Shown here: piece after piece, positions 1-8,384 of the stretch | How the letters are laid out: every line of letters starts with the position of its first letter | Numbering within the stretch: position 1 is the first letter of the stretch | NCBI RefSeq assembly: GCF_025655475.1 | Contig: NZ_JAHTIK010000001.1 | Span: 8,248,606-8,312,605 of the forward strand | Reading direction: 5' to 3' | Source: Kitasatospora sp. DSM 101779 | GTDB taxonomy: Bacteria > Actinomycetota > Actinomycetes > Streptomycetales > Streptomycetaceae | Length of the DNA: 64,000 nt | Program-made: the position numbers and the translations under genes | Notes under the pieces: model-generated | Databases searched by the model: none | Told to the model about the DNA's origin: nothing | Seen by the model: only the letters and a program-made list of their open reading frames with translations

Positions 1-717
1 GCCGTGGTGAAGAACGCCGACGGTAGCCAGACCCTCACCTTCGCCCTGGACGGCGGCGGCACCGAGACGGTGGTCGCCGACCACACCATCCTGGCCGTCC
101 CGCTGCCGATCCTGCAGAGCCACGTCGACCTGTCGAAGGCCGGGCTCGACCAGATGATGAAGGGCGTCCTCGCCCACATGCGGATGGGCGCCTGCACCAA
201 GCTCAACATGCAGTTCACCAACCGGAACTCCTGGTCCGGCACCGGCGTCTGGCCGGGCGTCTCCAACGGCGAGTGCTTCGCCGACCTCCCGTACCAGCAG
301 GCCTGGGACGTCACCCGCGGCCAGGCCGGCAGCAACGGCATCCTGGTCCAGTACGGCGGCGGCAGCCTCGCCCGCGGCCTCACCCCGCCGTCGGCGTTCA
401 CCACCGCGTCCACCGCGTACACCCGCAACCTGGTGGACAACTACCTCGGCCAGATCGACTCGATCTGGCCGGGCACCAAGGCCGCCTGGAACGGCAAGGC
501 CACGCTGTCCGCCTGGCACCTCAACCCGTACTCGTACGGCGCCTACTCGTACTGGCCGGTGGGCTACCTGACCACCTACGCGGGCTACGAGGGCACCGCA
601 CAGGGCAACCTGCACTTCGCCGGCGAGCACACCTCGTACGACTTCCAGGGCTACATGAACGGCGGCGCCGTCGAGGGCGCCCGGGCGGCGAACGAGGTTC
701 TCGCCGCCATCGGCTGA
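1..717 (+). CDS. flavin monoamine oxidase, C-terminal part (cut by window edge)
   Basis: The reading frame is open from the first base, so this is the 3' part (about 238 residues) of a longer gene. The C-terminus carries the FAD-contacting block of the amine oxidase/MAO family: GNLHFAGEHTS followed by GYMNGGAVEGARAANEVL. The family oxidises primary or secondary amines with FAD and releases H2O2 and an aldehyde or imine. The substrate cannot be told from this part, and the N-terminal dinucleotide-binding fold lies outside the window. A strong hairpin follows the stop codon, so this is the last gene of its transcript. Confidence 0.88.
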   Translation, partial: AVVKNADGSQTLTFALDGGGTETVVADHTILAVPLPILQSHVDLSKAGLDQMMKGVLAHMRMGACTKLNMQFTNRNSWSGTGVWPGVSNGECFADLPYQQAWDVTRGQAGSNGILVQYGGGSLARGLTPPSAFTTASTAYTRNLVDNYLGQIDSIWPGTKAAWNGKATLSAWHLNPYSYGAYSYWPVGYLTTYAGYEGTAQGNLHFAGEHTSYDFQGYMNGGAVEGARAANEVLAAIG

Positions 718-737
718 CGGGCGCCCATCAGCGGCAA

Positions 738-776
738 CGGCAACGGGCGGTCCGCCATGCGGGCCGCCCGTTGCCG
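738..776 (+). terminator. strong hairpin terminator after the amine oxidase gene
   Basis: Bases 738-755 pair with 759-776 in an 18-bp stem with one G-U pair and a 3-base loop, 20 bases after the stop codon. No long T run follows, as is usual in actinomycetes. Confidence 0.85.
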
Positions 777-1060
777 TTCGATCACGACGTGTCCGACTGG
801 TCGCGCCATGGGTGGATTATCCGACGGAACTGTGTTGTTGACATTGTCAATCGCAGCCAGGTCTGCCCCATTCACCCGCCATTGGCGACAGGCGGACTGG
901 ATCCGGTCGCCGCAGGCGGCCACCCTGCACCTGCAGCCTGGTCCGACCCGACTTCTCAGCCCTCGCCACCGGCACCACCAGCCCGTTCCGCTGCCACCCA
1001 TACACGACCCGACGTACGGCTGGCGCTGACCCGTACCGACCACGCCCAGGGTGGACGCGG
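777..1060. other. non-coding stretch
   Basis: Between the terminator and the truncated regulator I see no gene. The short open frames here have no recognisable protein features. Confidence 0.5.
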
Positions 1061-1215
1061 ATGGCACCACGGGAACGAAGCCGCGCGGAAGTCGGAGTCG
1101 TCTCCGGTTACCTGCTGCGCCTCTTGCACGAGAGCATCCCGCGCACCCAGACCCGATTCGCGGAAGACATCGGCCGGGACCTCGGTACCGTCCAGGGCTG
1201 GGAGTCCGCCGGCGC
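1061..1215 (+). pseudogene. XRE-type helix-turn-helix regulator, N-terminal fragment
   Basis: The first 50 or so residues read like the start of an actinomycete helix-turn-helix regulator (LLRLLHESIPRTQTRFAEDI, then GTVQGWES). In such proteins the recognition helix is followed by GRRPL and a long ligand domain. Here the similarity stops just after WES, where insertion-sequence debris begins. It is probably a dead remnant. The breakpoint near 1215 is estimated from loss of similarity, not from a visible target-site duplication. Confidence 0.6.
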
Positions 1216-1239
1216 CCGCTGGCTACTGACCTCGGCGCT

Positions 1240-1450
1240 TCAAGGTGATGGCGGTGGGAGGTCGAGGGAGAGTCCGGTCCCGGTGAGGAAGCCGTCGAGG
1301 AGGTCCGAGCGGAACTGCAGTCGTTTGAGGCGGTTGCGGACGAGGGCTTCGAGCCGGTCGAGGGCGACGCTGGCGAGGTTCGCCAGACTGCGTTTGACGA
1401 GGGCCCACAGGTACTCGACCGCGTTCAGCCCGGGTGCGTATGCGCACTGC
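1240..1450 (-). mobile_element. IS630-family transposase, C-terminal fragment
   Basis: Read on the minus strand, the frame gives APGLNAVEYLWALVKRSLAN, then a basic Leu/Arg-rich tail and a stop at 1240-1242. The PGLN-x-VEYLW block, with its late Glu, is the end of the DDE catalytic domain of IS630-type transposases. Everything upstream of about residue APGLN is missing, so only the last 65 or so residues remain. It adjoins the truncated XRE gene and a second, different transposase relic. Confidence 0.7.
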
Positions 1451-1469
1451 CGCTGACTTCATGGGGCCT

Positions 1470-1655
1470 GGCTCGTTGAGTTGGTGTGGGCGGGATGCCG
1501 GCGGGGCCGGGTGTGCAGTTGGTGGACCGGATCGCGCTGGGTGTGCGACGAGGGTGTTTCCACCGGCGCTGGTGGATGAGGTGGTCGACGCGACCGGCGG
1601 ACGTGAGCTGCGGCGACGCCGGCTGCCGGCGCGGGTGGTGGTCTACTTCGGATGG
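1470..1655 (+). mobile_element. IS4-family transposase, N-terminal fragment (frameshifted)
   Basis: Two adjoining frames together read VQLVDRIALG, then TRVFPPALVDEVVDATG, then LPARVVVYF. This is the N-terminal domain of actinomycete IS4-type transposases. A frameshift lies near 1540, and the similarity ends at about 1655 against the 3' end of the next gene. It cannot make an active enzyme. Confidence 0.65.
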
Positions 1656-1948
1656 CCCTTGATCCGCTGGAGGTAGAGCTCCTCGCAGTTCTCGGCCATC
1701 CATGTGGTAGCGGGGACATGGTGGATGCTGCTGTCGTGCCGGTCCACCAGGTAAGGCCGCTGCCCAACAAGGCTGTCGCGAACATCACGGGTGCGGGCGT
1801 ACTCCGCCGAGTTCCAGAAGACGAGCCAGCCGACCGCATGCTCCTCCGCGTCGCATACGGCGAGCTCGCGGAACGGTCCCGCCCATGTCCGCCGCTCTCG
1901 GGCCAGCTGGGACTCGACAAGCTCGACGGCGCGTTCCTTCGAAATCAC
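1643..1948 (-). CDS. YrhB / immunity-protein-35-like small protein
   Basis: This encodes 101 residues from a GTG start. The core (EEHAVGWLVFWNSAEYARTR, then PYLVDRHDSSIHHVPATTW) matches the YrhB/Imm35 type of small cytoplasmic protein, which is often found near polymorphic toxins and in variable regions. Its biochemical role is not established. No toxin gene is visible beside it, so the immunity role is only a family-based suggestion. The 3' end abuts the IS4 fragment, but the frame looks complete. Confidence 0.7.
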   Translation of the reverse strand: MISKERAVELVESQLARERRTWAGPFRELAVCDAEEHAVGWLVFWNSAEYARTRDVRDSLVGQRPYLVDRHDSSIHHVPATTWMAENCEELYLQRIKGHPK

Positions 1949-2028
1949 GCTTCAGTCATTCACCGCAGGTCAATCGGGATTCGGGGGGCGTGGCCGCGTC
2001 CGCGTCGGGATCTCACGCTTGCTTCCGG

Positions 2029-2628
2029 TCAGGCGCGCAGGGCCTTGAGGGCCCCGTCGGCGAAGACGGCCGTCCGGTCCTCGAGTGCGGTGAGGGTCTT
2101 CTCGTCCGGTGTCTGCTGGAGGCCGGCGTGAACGATGACCTCGATCAGCGCGTTGCCGTCCTGGGCGATCAGCTCCAGCTGTGGGCGGGGGGTGCCGGAT
2201 CCGACGGTGTTCCGGTAGCGATAAGCGGCCTGGCCCACGCCCTTCACCTCGGAGACCTTGCCTCCGACTGCGAAGGTGGGGTCGTTCCCGAGCTGGGAGG
2301 CGTAGCGGCTGCGCGCGTCGGCCGGACCGGGCAGGTAGGTGACGTAGACGAAGACCCTGGATTTCGCGTACGGCGAAGTGTCCTTCCCCCAGTAGGACGC
2401 GCGGCACCGGCCCTGCGGCGCGTTTTCGACCTCGCCGCTCGTCGGGACGGGCTTCTCGTCCGGGTCGCCCAGCGGATCCGTCAGGACGTCCAAGGGCAGC
2501 GCCGCACAGATGCTCTGCCGCGCGGTGTACTCATGCGCGCTTTCCTTCGCCGGCGCGGCGCTGCCACAGGCCGCGGTCAGCAGCAAGGCCAGCGCCGCCA
2601 GGACGGAACGCGACAGGACGCGGCACAT
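2029..2628 (-). CDS. secreted lipoprotein of unknown function
   Basis: This encodes 199 residues. The ATG at 2628 is chosen because AAGGGG lies just upstream and the protein then begins with a textbook lipoprotein signal: basic residues, a Leu/Ala-rich core and the lipobox LTAAC, with the lipidated Cys at position 21. A longer open frame upstream lacks these features. The mature part has paired cysteines and an alpha/beta pattern (FVYVTYLPG, LELIAQDGNALIEVIV). This resembles small actinobacterial cell-surface lipoproteins of the DUF3558 kind, but I cannot assign it firmly. It would be anchored to the outer face of the membrane. Confidence 0.75.
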   Translation of the reverse strand: MCRVLSRSVLAALALLLTAACGSAAPAKESAHEYTARQSICAALPLDVLTDPLGDPDEKPVPTSGEVENAPQGRCRASYWGKDTSPYAKSRVFVYVTYLPGPADARSRYASQLGNDPTFAVGGKVSEVKGVGQAAYRYRNTVGSGTPRPQLELIAQDGNALIEVIVHAGLQQTPDEKTLTALEDRTAVFADGALKALRA

Positions 2629-3017
2629 CCGATTCCCCTTCTGCTCCGACAGCTGGACGCCGGACCGCCCAGACCGCCGTGGGCGGAGACGCGGCATCGT
2701 GAGAAGCCGGTTCCGCCCTCGGCGACTGGACCCCGGCACTCGGCTCCGGCCCACCACCGACACCCGACTCACCGACCTGCTGAGGCGTCACACTCGCTCC
2801 GCCAACCCCCGCCACCAGCCGCCGTGGGAACGCAAGATCCACCACCGGCGGGTCGCGCTGCTGAGTGAGCCGATCGGCGCCGCGCCAACCTCCGCACGTG
2901 CACGGGCGGGCGCGGCAGGCCTCCTGCCGCTGCGCCCGCCGCCCGGACCGGCGCTGACGGCCCGGCTGTCGGTGAGGTTCCTCCGGCATCAGTCAGCGTG
3001 CTCGGCCGGTAGTTGTG

Positions 3018-3081
3018 CCTGCTGCCGGGGACCAGCCTCGGCAGCAGGCCGTTCTTGCCGGCGCCGGCAAGAACGGCCTGC
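3018..3081. terminator. two overlapping inverted repeats, including a 38-bp perfect palindrome
   Basis: Bases 3044-3081 form a perfect palindrome with 19-bp arms and no loop. Bases 3018-3027 pair with 3039-3048, so the two structures share bases 3044-3048 and cannot form together. The palindrome sits about 70 bases past the stop of the minus-strand carboxypeptidase gene and probably ends its transcription. The rest of the 2629-3152 gap shows no gene. Confidence 0.7.
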
Positions 3082-3152
3082 ATCATCGGTACGATGGCGC
3101 ACGGGTTGACGAGGAGATGGTCAGTGGCGTTGCGAACCGCCCCTACCGGAGC

Positions 3153-4490
3153 TCAGTTCGCGATGCCGCAGTACTGCTGCTGCTTGCCGATCGCCCGGTA
3201 CATGCAGTCGGCGTTTTCCAGCAGGAGCAGCACCGCCTCTCGATTGCGGCTGGTCTCCCGGTCGATGACCGAGCCGGGCGGGTAGAAGCCGCCGCCGCTG
3301 CTGGAGGTCGGGTACATCTCGAAGGTGTACGCGAAGATCCGGTGCGCGCCCCACAGCCAGTCGTCGATCGACCCGTCGGTGATGTACAGGTCGCTGGACT
3401 GCTCGGGGGTGTAGCCGTTGGTGGCGGCCATGGTGCGGCCGAAAGTGGCGAAGGTCTTCGCCTCGTCGGCCGTCATGCCGCTCGCGGTGTCCGCGCTGGT
3501 CCAGCCGAACGGCCACAGCACCAGCTCGCTGTAGGTGTGGAAGTCGATGGCCGCGGTGATCTGCTGCTTGCCGCTGACCACCCGGGTGCGGACGAAGTCG
3601 GCGACCACCTTGGTCTCCGTTGCGGATTCGGGTGCGCTGCCCCGGTAGGTCTCGCTGGAGGTGGAACCGGAGGAGCCTCCGCAGCAGCCCCACTTGTAGT
3701 TCCAGTTCCGGTTGAGGTCGGTGCCGATGTACCTGCTGCCGGTATTGGGTTGTCGGTCCTTGCGCCAGCTGCGGTAGTTGCCGGTCGCGATGTCGTACTC
3801 GCCACCGTCCGGGTTGAGGTCCGGGACGATCCAGATCTCCCGACTGTTGACGATGTTCGCGATTCGCGAGTCGCTCGCGTACTTGTCGCCGAACTCGTGC
3901 AGCAGGTAGAGCGCCATTTCGACGGTGAGGTGCTCGCGGGCGTGCTGGTGGAAGGTGAACAGTACCTCGGGCTCGCTTTCGTCGGTGGTGACGTTGTCAC
4001 TCACCTTCACCGCGACGATGTCTCGGCCCTCGTATGACGTACCGATCACCTGCTTGCTCATGATCGATGGGTGGGCGGCGACCACCGCATTGATGTCGGC
4101 GGTGGTCTCGGCGTAGTTGTGGTAGGCGGAGTCTTTGCTCGGGAAGTCGTTGAGCGTGGTACTGAGCTGCGGGGCTTCCTGCTCACGGCCGGGCAGAGCG
4201 ATGGGGTTCCAGCCGAGCGCCCTGAGCCGCAACAGTTCGGCTGCGTTGGCGCTGACCACCAGGGAGCGGGCGTCCACCTCGTCGATGGAAGCGCCGGTGG
4301 CGGCGATCACGGTCCGCTCGGCGACGGTGCTCGGGCCGTCGACCGCGTACTGCCTGACGGTCTCGTCGACGGTGATGTTGGGGGCGCCGGGCCGGGCGGA
4401 TGCGGAAGTCATGGTGAGGGGCGTGGCGAGGGCGAGCGAGAGCAGGGCGGCGACGGCGAGGGCCGGCCGACCGCGTCGGGGCAGTCGCAT
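3153..4490 (-). CDS. secreted M14 zinc carboxypeptidase
   Basis: This encodes 445 residues. Residues 1-32 are a Sec signal peptide (basic start, Ala/Leu core, ending ASA). A propeptide follows, then a carboxypeptidase T-like catalytic domain from about 120. Zinc ligands are H183 and E186 (HQHAREH) and H318 (DFHTYSE). The substrate-carboxylate Asn/Arg pair is in DLNRNW (about 259-263), and the catalytic Glu is E391 (TFEMYP). Two adjacent Cys at 269-270 are typical of this group. The enzyme should remove C-terminal residues from peptides outside the cell, feeding amino-acid scavenging. GGAGGACAGTC precedes the ATG. It is transcribed alone. Confidence 0.93.
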   Translation of the reverse strand: MRLPRRGRPALAVAALLSLALATPLTMTSASARPGAPNITVDETVRQYAVDGPSTVAERTVIAATGASIDEVDARSLVVSANAAELLRLRALGWNPIALPGREQEAPQLSTTLNDFPSKDSAYHNYAETTADINAVVAAHPSIMSKQVIGTSYEGRDIVAVKVSDNVTTDESEPEVLFTFHQHAREHLTVEMALYLLHEFGDKYASDSRIANIVNSREIWIVPDLNPDGGEYDIATGNYRSWRKDRQPNTGSRYIGTDLNRNWNYKWGCCGGSSGSTSSETYRGSAPESATETKVVADFVRTRVVSGKQQITAAIDFHTYSELVLWPFGWTSADTASGMTADEAKTFATFGRTMAATNGYTPEQSSDLYITDGSIDDWLWGAHRIFAYTFEMYPTSSSGGGFYPPGSVIDRETSRNREAVLLLLENADCMYRAIGKQQQYCGIAN

Positions 4491-4960
4491 GACTGTCCTC
4501 CTGTGGGGGTCCGCAGGAACGGAGGGAGGAACGAGGCGCGCCCAGCCGATGGTGACTGAATGTCATGAATCAGTCAATAGTCCAGCATTAGTGAACGCGG
4601 TTGCCATGACTGGCACTTGACGGAAAAACGGGCTCAACTGGGGACTGGGGCAGCGCCTCGGTCGCCACCCGTGGGACCGCGCCGGGACCCTGCGAAGCGA
4701 CGGCGCGAGGGTCATTCACGCTGGTGGGACCGAGTCCCGTTGAGCAGGGCAGTCTGTTCGCCACAGCGGATGGCAGCATCCGCATCTCAAGAGACCGCGT
4801 GGCCAACCGTCGTCCGGGTTTCAGGGGGAGCAGCCGCCCGACCGGCGGACCGTGTGCAGCGCGGCCGTGCCGTTCGCGTCCGGCCTGCCGTTCCTCACTC
4901 CTCACACATCTTGCGTAGGGTGGGAGATCCGAGACCGGATTTGGGGGAAGGGCGGTTCCG
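4491..4960. other. intergenic region between divergent carboxypeptidase and WhiB genes
   Basis: No gene is visible. An AT-richer patch at about 4555-4610 lies upstream of the carboxypeptidase gene and may hold its promoter (TTGACT is readable on the minus strand near 4575). I could not identify a convincing -35/-10 pair for the WhiB gene. Confidence 0.4.
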
Positions 4961-5272
4961 GTGAACGACGAGACCGACTGGGCCACGTCAGGGCTGTGCC
5001 GGCAGGCTGACCCCGACGACCTGTTCGTCGACGGCGCCGCGCAGAACCGCGCCAAGGCCCTGTGTGCTGGCTGCCCGGTACGCACCGAGTGTCTCGGCTA
5101 CGCCCTCGACCATCGCATCGAGCACGGCATCTGGGGCGGCATGACCGAACGCGACCGCCGCTCCCTGCTGCGCCGACGTCCCGCCGTCGACTCCTGGCGC
5201 AGCCTGCTGGAAGCCGCGCGCGCCGAGCACGAGCAGCAGTTCTCTGTGCAAGCCATGCTGCAAGCAGGCTGA
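4961..5272 (+). CDS. WhiB-family iron-sulfur transcription factor
   Basis: This encodes 103 residues from a GTG with GAAGGG upstream. The four iron-sulfur cysteines are C13, C35, C38 and C44 (CAGCPVRTEC). They are followed by the beta-turn GIWGG (56-60) and a basic stretch (ERDRRSLLRRR) used for DNA contact. WhiB-like proteins hold a [4Fe-4S] cluster and usually act with the principal sigma factor to control development, redox or antibiotic responses. Which branch this belongs to cannot be decided by eye. It stands alone, between divergent and unrelated genes. Confidence 0.92.
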   Translation: MNDETDWATSGLCRQADPDDLFVDGAAQNRAKALCAGCPVRTECLGYALDHRIEHGIWGGMTERDRRSLLRRRPAVDSWRSLLEAARAEHEQQFSVQAMLQAG

Positions 5273-5466
5273 TCCCTCCACAGATCGGCCCCTTCCAGCC
5301 GCGCCCACCCTGCCCCTCTGCTTGGTGTTGGGCATGTCAACTCGTGTCGGGCGGTGTCGGAGTGGTGTGATCTGATCAAGAAGATCCGCCAGTGCATCGC
5401 CGACGCACTGGCCGCCAGACGAAGCCCTGGCCCTACCGCAGTCGCATACTCCCGAAGGAGCCGCGC

Positions 5467-6141
5467 ATGACTGACCTGTCAGTCACCTCCAACCCCGGCA
5501 GCGGATTCGACCCATTGGGCAACGTGTACCTCCGGCTGGTCTCCGAGGAGTCGATACCCGCGGAGGCGCGGCAGCATTTCAGCTACCTGCGCCCGCTCGC
5601 CACGGACCTCCTGGAGGGCATCGCCCTCGACACCCCGGACAACGTCCGCGTCCTCGACGACCAGGACGTGGCCCTCGTGGAGCGGGACACTCTCATGGCG
5701 GCCGCACGCTCCAACCTGCTCACCACGCCAGTCAACTACGACACCGTCGACCTTCCCGGTGGCGCCGTCCTCCATATCCTCGGCCACCCCGAGTCGGTGT
5801 TCGCGGCCAGCAAGGTGCTCGTCCTCGAGGAGGCGTTGGGTGTCGCCGGCGGCCCCGCGCTCCCAGACGAAGGCGTGCTGCTCGTCGTCCCCAACCGCCA
5901 CAACCTCGTCTTCTACCCGCTCGCCGACGGGCACGTGGTCGAAGCCGTCAACGCCCTGGCCCAGTTCGGGCAGGGCGCCTACGAGGACGGACCCGGATCC
6001 ATCTCGCCCCGCGTGTTCTGGTGGCGCAACGGAACCCTGACATCGATCACGGTCCACGACCCCGAGACCCGGACGATGAGCATCGTCCCGTCCGACGACC
6101 TCATGACGATCATGCGACGCCTGGCCCAGGGCGTCGGCTGA
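5467..6141 (+). CDS. conserved acidic protein of unknown function
   Basis: This encodes 224 residues. AAGGAG seven bases before the ATG at 5467 supports this start over longer frames. There is no signal peptide or membrane segment. The protein has an alpha/beta pattern with several hydrophobic strands (GAVLHILGHP, GVLLVVPNRHNLVFYPL, ISPRVFWWRNGTL). The layout, which alternates 'value' strands and ends in a W-rich strand, is a little like DUF1444-type proteins, but I do not recognise the family. It appears to be a single-gene unit. Confidence 0.65.
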   Translation: MTDLSVTSNPGSGFDPLGNVYLRLVSEESIPAEARQHFSYLRPLATDLLEGIALDTPDNVRVLDDQDVALVERDTLMAAARSNLLTTPVNYDTVDLPGGAVLHILGHPESVFAASKVLVLEEALGVAGGPALPDEGVLLVVPNRHNLVFYPLADGHVVEAVNALAQFGQGAYEDGPGSISPRVFWWRNGTLTSITVHDPETRTMSIVPSDDLMTIMRRLAQGVG

Positions 6142-6408
6142 CACTGCTGACGTGCGTCGCCGGGCCCCGGGGGGCTCTGCATTCGAACCAGGCCGGCAAG
6201 CCGGGATCACGAACGGGACCGCGAGAACCGGTCGGCGAAGGGCGTGCGAACGTCCGGCACGGTCACGGGCATCGTGTCGCACCCGCGCCCCGCGCCGCGT
6301 CCAGAACCGTGGCGATGTCGCCGACGGCCACTGTCTCGGCGGGGCAGTCCCGGCACGCGCCGGCGGTGCTGTGTCCTTGCCCTGTCGCCACGACGGCCCG
6401 GACATGGA

Positions 6409-6546
6409 TTAGACCGACTCGCCGACCTGGATGACGGTGAACTTCGTCGCCGCCAGCAGGTCGAGATCTTCCTTCAACCAGTCGTACGGCTGGTACTCGG
6501 GGTGGTAGGCGGCGCCGAAGAGGACGTGCGGAAGCAGGGGGAACAC
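6409..6546 (-). pseudogene. GH42 beta-galactosidase, N-terminal relic
   Basis: On the minus strand a GTG at 6546 opens a frame reading LPHVLFGAAYHPEYQPYDWL, then LDLLAATKFTVIQVGES, and a stop at 6409-6411. This is the start of the (beta/alpha)8 barrel of GH42 beta-galactosidases. Only 45 residues remain, with none of the catalytic Glu residues. The full-length GH42 gene at 15875-17860 is different in sequence, so this is the stub of another family member at the edge of the glycosidase locus. Confidence 0.65.
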
Positions 6547-6568
6547 GGCTGCACCTCGACAAGGAAAG

Positions 6569-6600
6569 GGCCCCGGCCGCCGGGCGCGTCGGCTGGGGCC
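6569..6600 (-). terminator. hairpin ending the GH5 transcript
   Basis: GGCCCCGGCCG (6569-6579) pairs with CGGCTGGGGCC (6590-6600) with one G-U pair, just past the stop of the last gene of the minus-strand glycosidase series. Confidence 0.75.
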
Positions 6601-6615
6601 TGGCGGGTGATCGGA

Positions 6616-8352
6616 TCAGGAGGCGGTGCCGGTCACCGCGGTGCCGGACCGGGTGACGTGGTAGGTGATGGTGGCGCCGCTCCAGTACTGGAAGGTGAGC
6701 GTCACGGGGGCGTCGTCCTTGAGCGACTTGAGGAAGTCGGCCTTGACGGTGGTGGTGTCGGCGCCGTAGTCGGGGCCGTAGTTGGCGAACGCCTGGTACG
6801 TGGTCCAGCCGTACGGGCCAGCGGCGGTGCCGTCGGCGTACGTGGACTGCACGGTGGCCAGCAGGTCGCCGTTGAACCGGGTCGGGATGGTGAGCCCGTC
6901 TGCCGTCCCGGTGGCGTCGGCGAGCACCGGATCGTCGTACGAGCGCACGTTGAGCTGCCAGGGAACTCCGCCGGAGTACCGCACCTGGAGCGTTGCGTTG
7001 ACCCCGTGGGCGCGGTCGCCGGCGAGCCGGGTGAGGGCGTCCGCGGTCAGCGTGAGCTGATCGCCGTTGACGGTGTAGTCGACATACGGGATCAGCGGAC
7101 GGTCGCCCTGCCAGAGCCCTGTGAACCAGAGCCCGTTGCGGTTCAGCGTGATGGTCTGCGCCGTGACGGGGCCGGACTTCGGCAGGAAGAGGTTGTCGGT
7201 GGAGGCGGTGCCCGAGCGGGCGGTCCAGGACGACTTGATCAGGGTCATCAGGTCCGGGTCCCGCCACTGCATGGTGGCGCGGTTCAGGTAGTTGGCGTCG
7301 TCCCAGAGCGCGGTGGTGATGCCGTTGGCCCGGGCCACGTAGTTGACGTGCTCGTAGTACTTCAGCATCTCCCCGCGCTCGACGACGCCGGAGTTGGGCT
7401 CGCTGAGCAGGCCGTACTCGCCGAGGTAGACGGGGATGCCCTTGGCGACGAAGGTGTCGTGCACCCGGGCGAAGCCGTCGTTCAGGTCAGCCTGGGCCGT
7501 GGCGTCGTAGGTCGTGCCACCGGCGACGTTCACGCTGAACGGCCAGTAGCTGTAGTAGTGCACGGTCGCCACCAGGTTGCGGTCGTGCAGCGAGCTCATC
7601 GTCGTCGACAGGTCGTCGAGCCAGTGCTGGGCGGAGTTGGTCTCCTCCGAGGGCAGGACGAGCAGGCGGTCCTTGTTCACCCCGCCGCTGCCCCGGACGA
7701 TGGTGTGGAACGAGGTGTTGAGCTCCCGCAGGTACTGGGTGCGCTGCACGTCGGTCGCGTCGGAGAACTGCGGCTCGTTGATGCTCTCCATGAGCAGCTT
7801 GCGCGGCTCGTCCTTGAAGGCGGTGGCGATCTGCCGCCAGGTCGAGTTGAACCGCGCCATGATGGTGTCGTGGTCGGTGGACATCTTGGAGATCCACTGC
7901 CACGAGTCGTGGTGCACATTGATCTCGACGTAGAGGCCGTCCGCCAGGGCCAGGTCGACCACCTGCTTGACCCGCGCCATCCACACCGGGTCGATGGTGT
8001 AGGGGGCGGTGGCGGACTGGTGGCCGGACCAGGTGACGGGGATGCGGACGCTGCGGAAGCCCTCCGACCGGATCCTGTCGAACAGCGCCTTGGTGGTGAA
8101 CGGGTTGCCCCAGGAGGTCTCGTCGGGGATGGCATCGAAGGTGTTGCCGAGGTTCCAGCTGGGCTGCATCGCGGCGACCGCGGCCATCGGATCCTTGGGG
8201 ACGGACATGCCGGCGGACTGTGCGGCGCCCGGGGCGGCCGCGAAGGCGGGGACGGCGGTGAGCGTACCGGCGGTGACCAGCGCCACCACGAGGCCGGCCG
8301 TCCGGTGGAGGCGGCGGCTGCGCCGGCGTAAGGTCTGCTGCGCGTTGTTCAC
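6616..8352 (-). CDS. secreted GH5 endo-beta-1,4-glucanase with X2-like module (copy 1)
   Basis: This encodes 578 residues from the GTG at 8352. That start is chosen because it aligns with the start of the neighbouring copy and follows GAAGGGA; a further ATG lies 18 bases upstream. A Sec signal covers about residues 1-39. The GH5 barrel (about 55-385) has the GH5 subfamily 4 look: WNLGNTFDA, ETSWGNP, NVHHDSW. The acid/base is E193 (SINEPQ) and the nucleophile E312 (LGEYG). An X2-type Ig-like module follows (about 389-475), then a second beta-sandwich. Subfamily 4 enzymes cut beta-1,4-glucans, and many prefer xyloglucan. It would act outside the cell and is last in the series. Confidence 0.92.
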   Translation of the reverse strand: MNNAQQTLRRRSRRLHRTAGLVVALVTAGTLTAVPAFAAAPGAAQSAGMSVPKDPMAAVAAMQPSWNLGNTFDAIPDETSWGNPFTTKALFDRIRSEGFRSVRIPVTWSGHQSATAPYTIDPVWMARVKQVVDLALADGLYVEINVHHDSWQWISKMSTDHDTIMARFNSTWRQIATAFKDEPRKLLMESINEPQFSDATDVQRTQYLRELNTSFHTIVRGSGGVNKDRLLVLPSEETNSAQHWLDDLSTTMSSLHDRNLVATVHYYSYWPFSVNVAGGTTYDATAQADLNDGFARVHDTFVAKGIPVYLGEYGLLSEPNSGVVERGEMLKYYEHVNYVARANGITTALWDDANYLNRATMQWRDPDLMTLIKSSWTARSGTASTDNLFLPKSGPVTAQTITLNRNGLWFTGLWQGDRPLIPYVDYTVNGDQLTLTADALTRLAGDRAHGVNATLQVRYSGGVPWQLNVRSYDDPVLADATGTADGLTIPTRFNGDLLATVQSTYADGTAAGPYGWTTYQAFANYGPDYGADTTTVKADFLKSLKDDAPVTLTFQYWSGATITYHVTRSGTAVTGTAS

Positions 8353-8384
8353 GAGGTGTGTCCCTTCCATGTGAACAGGTGGGC

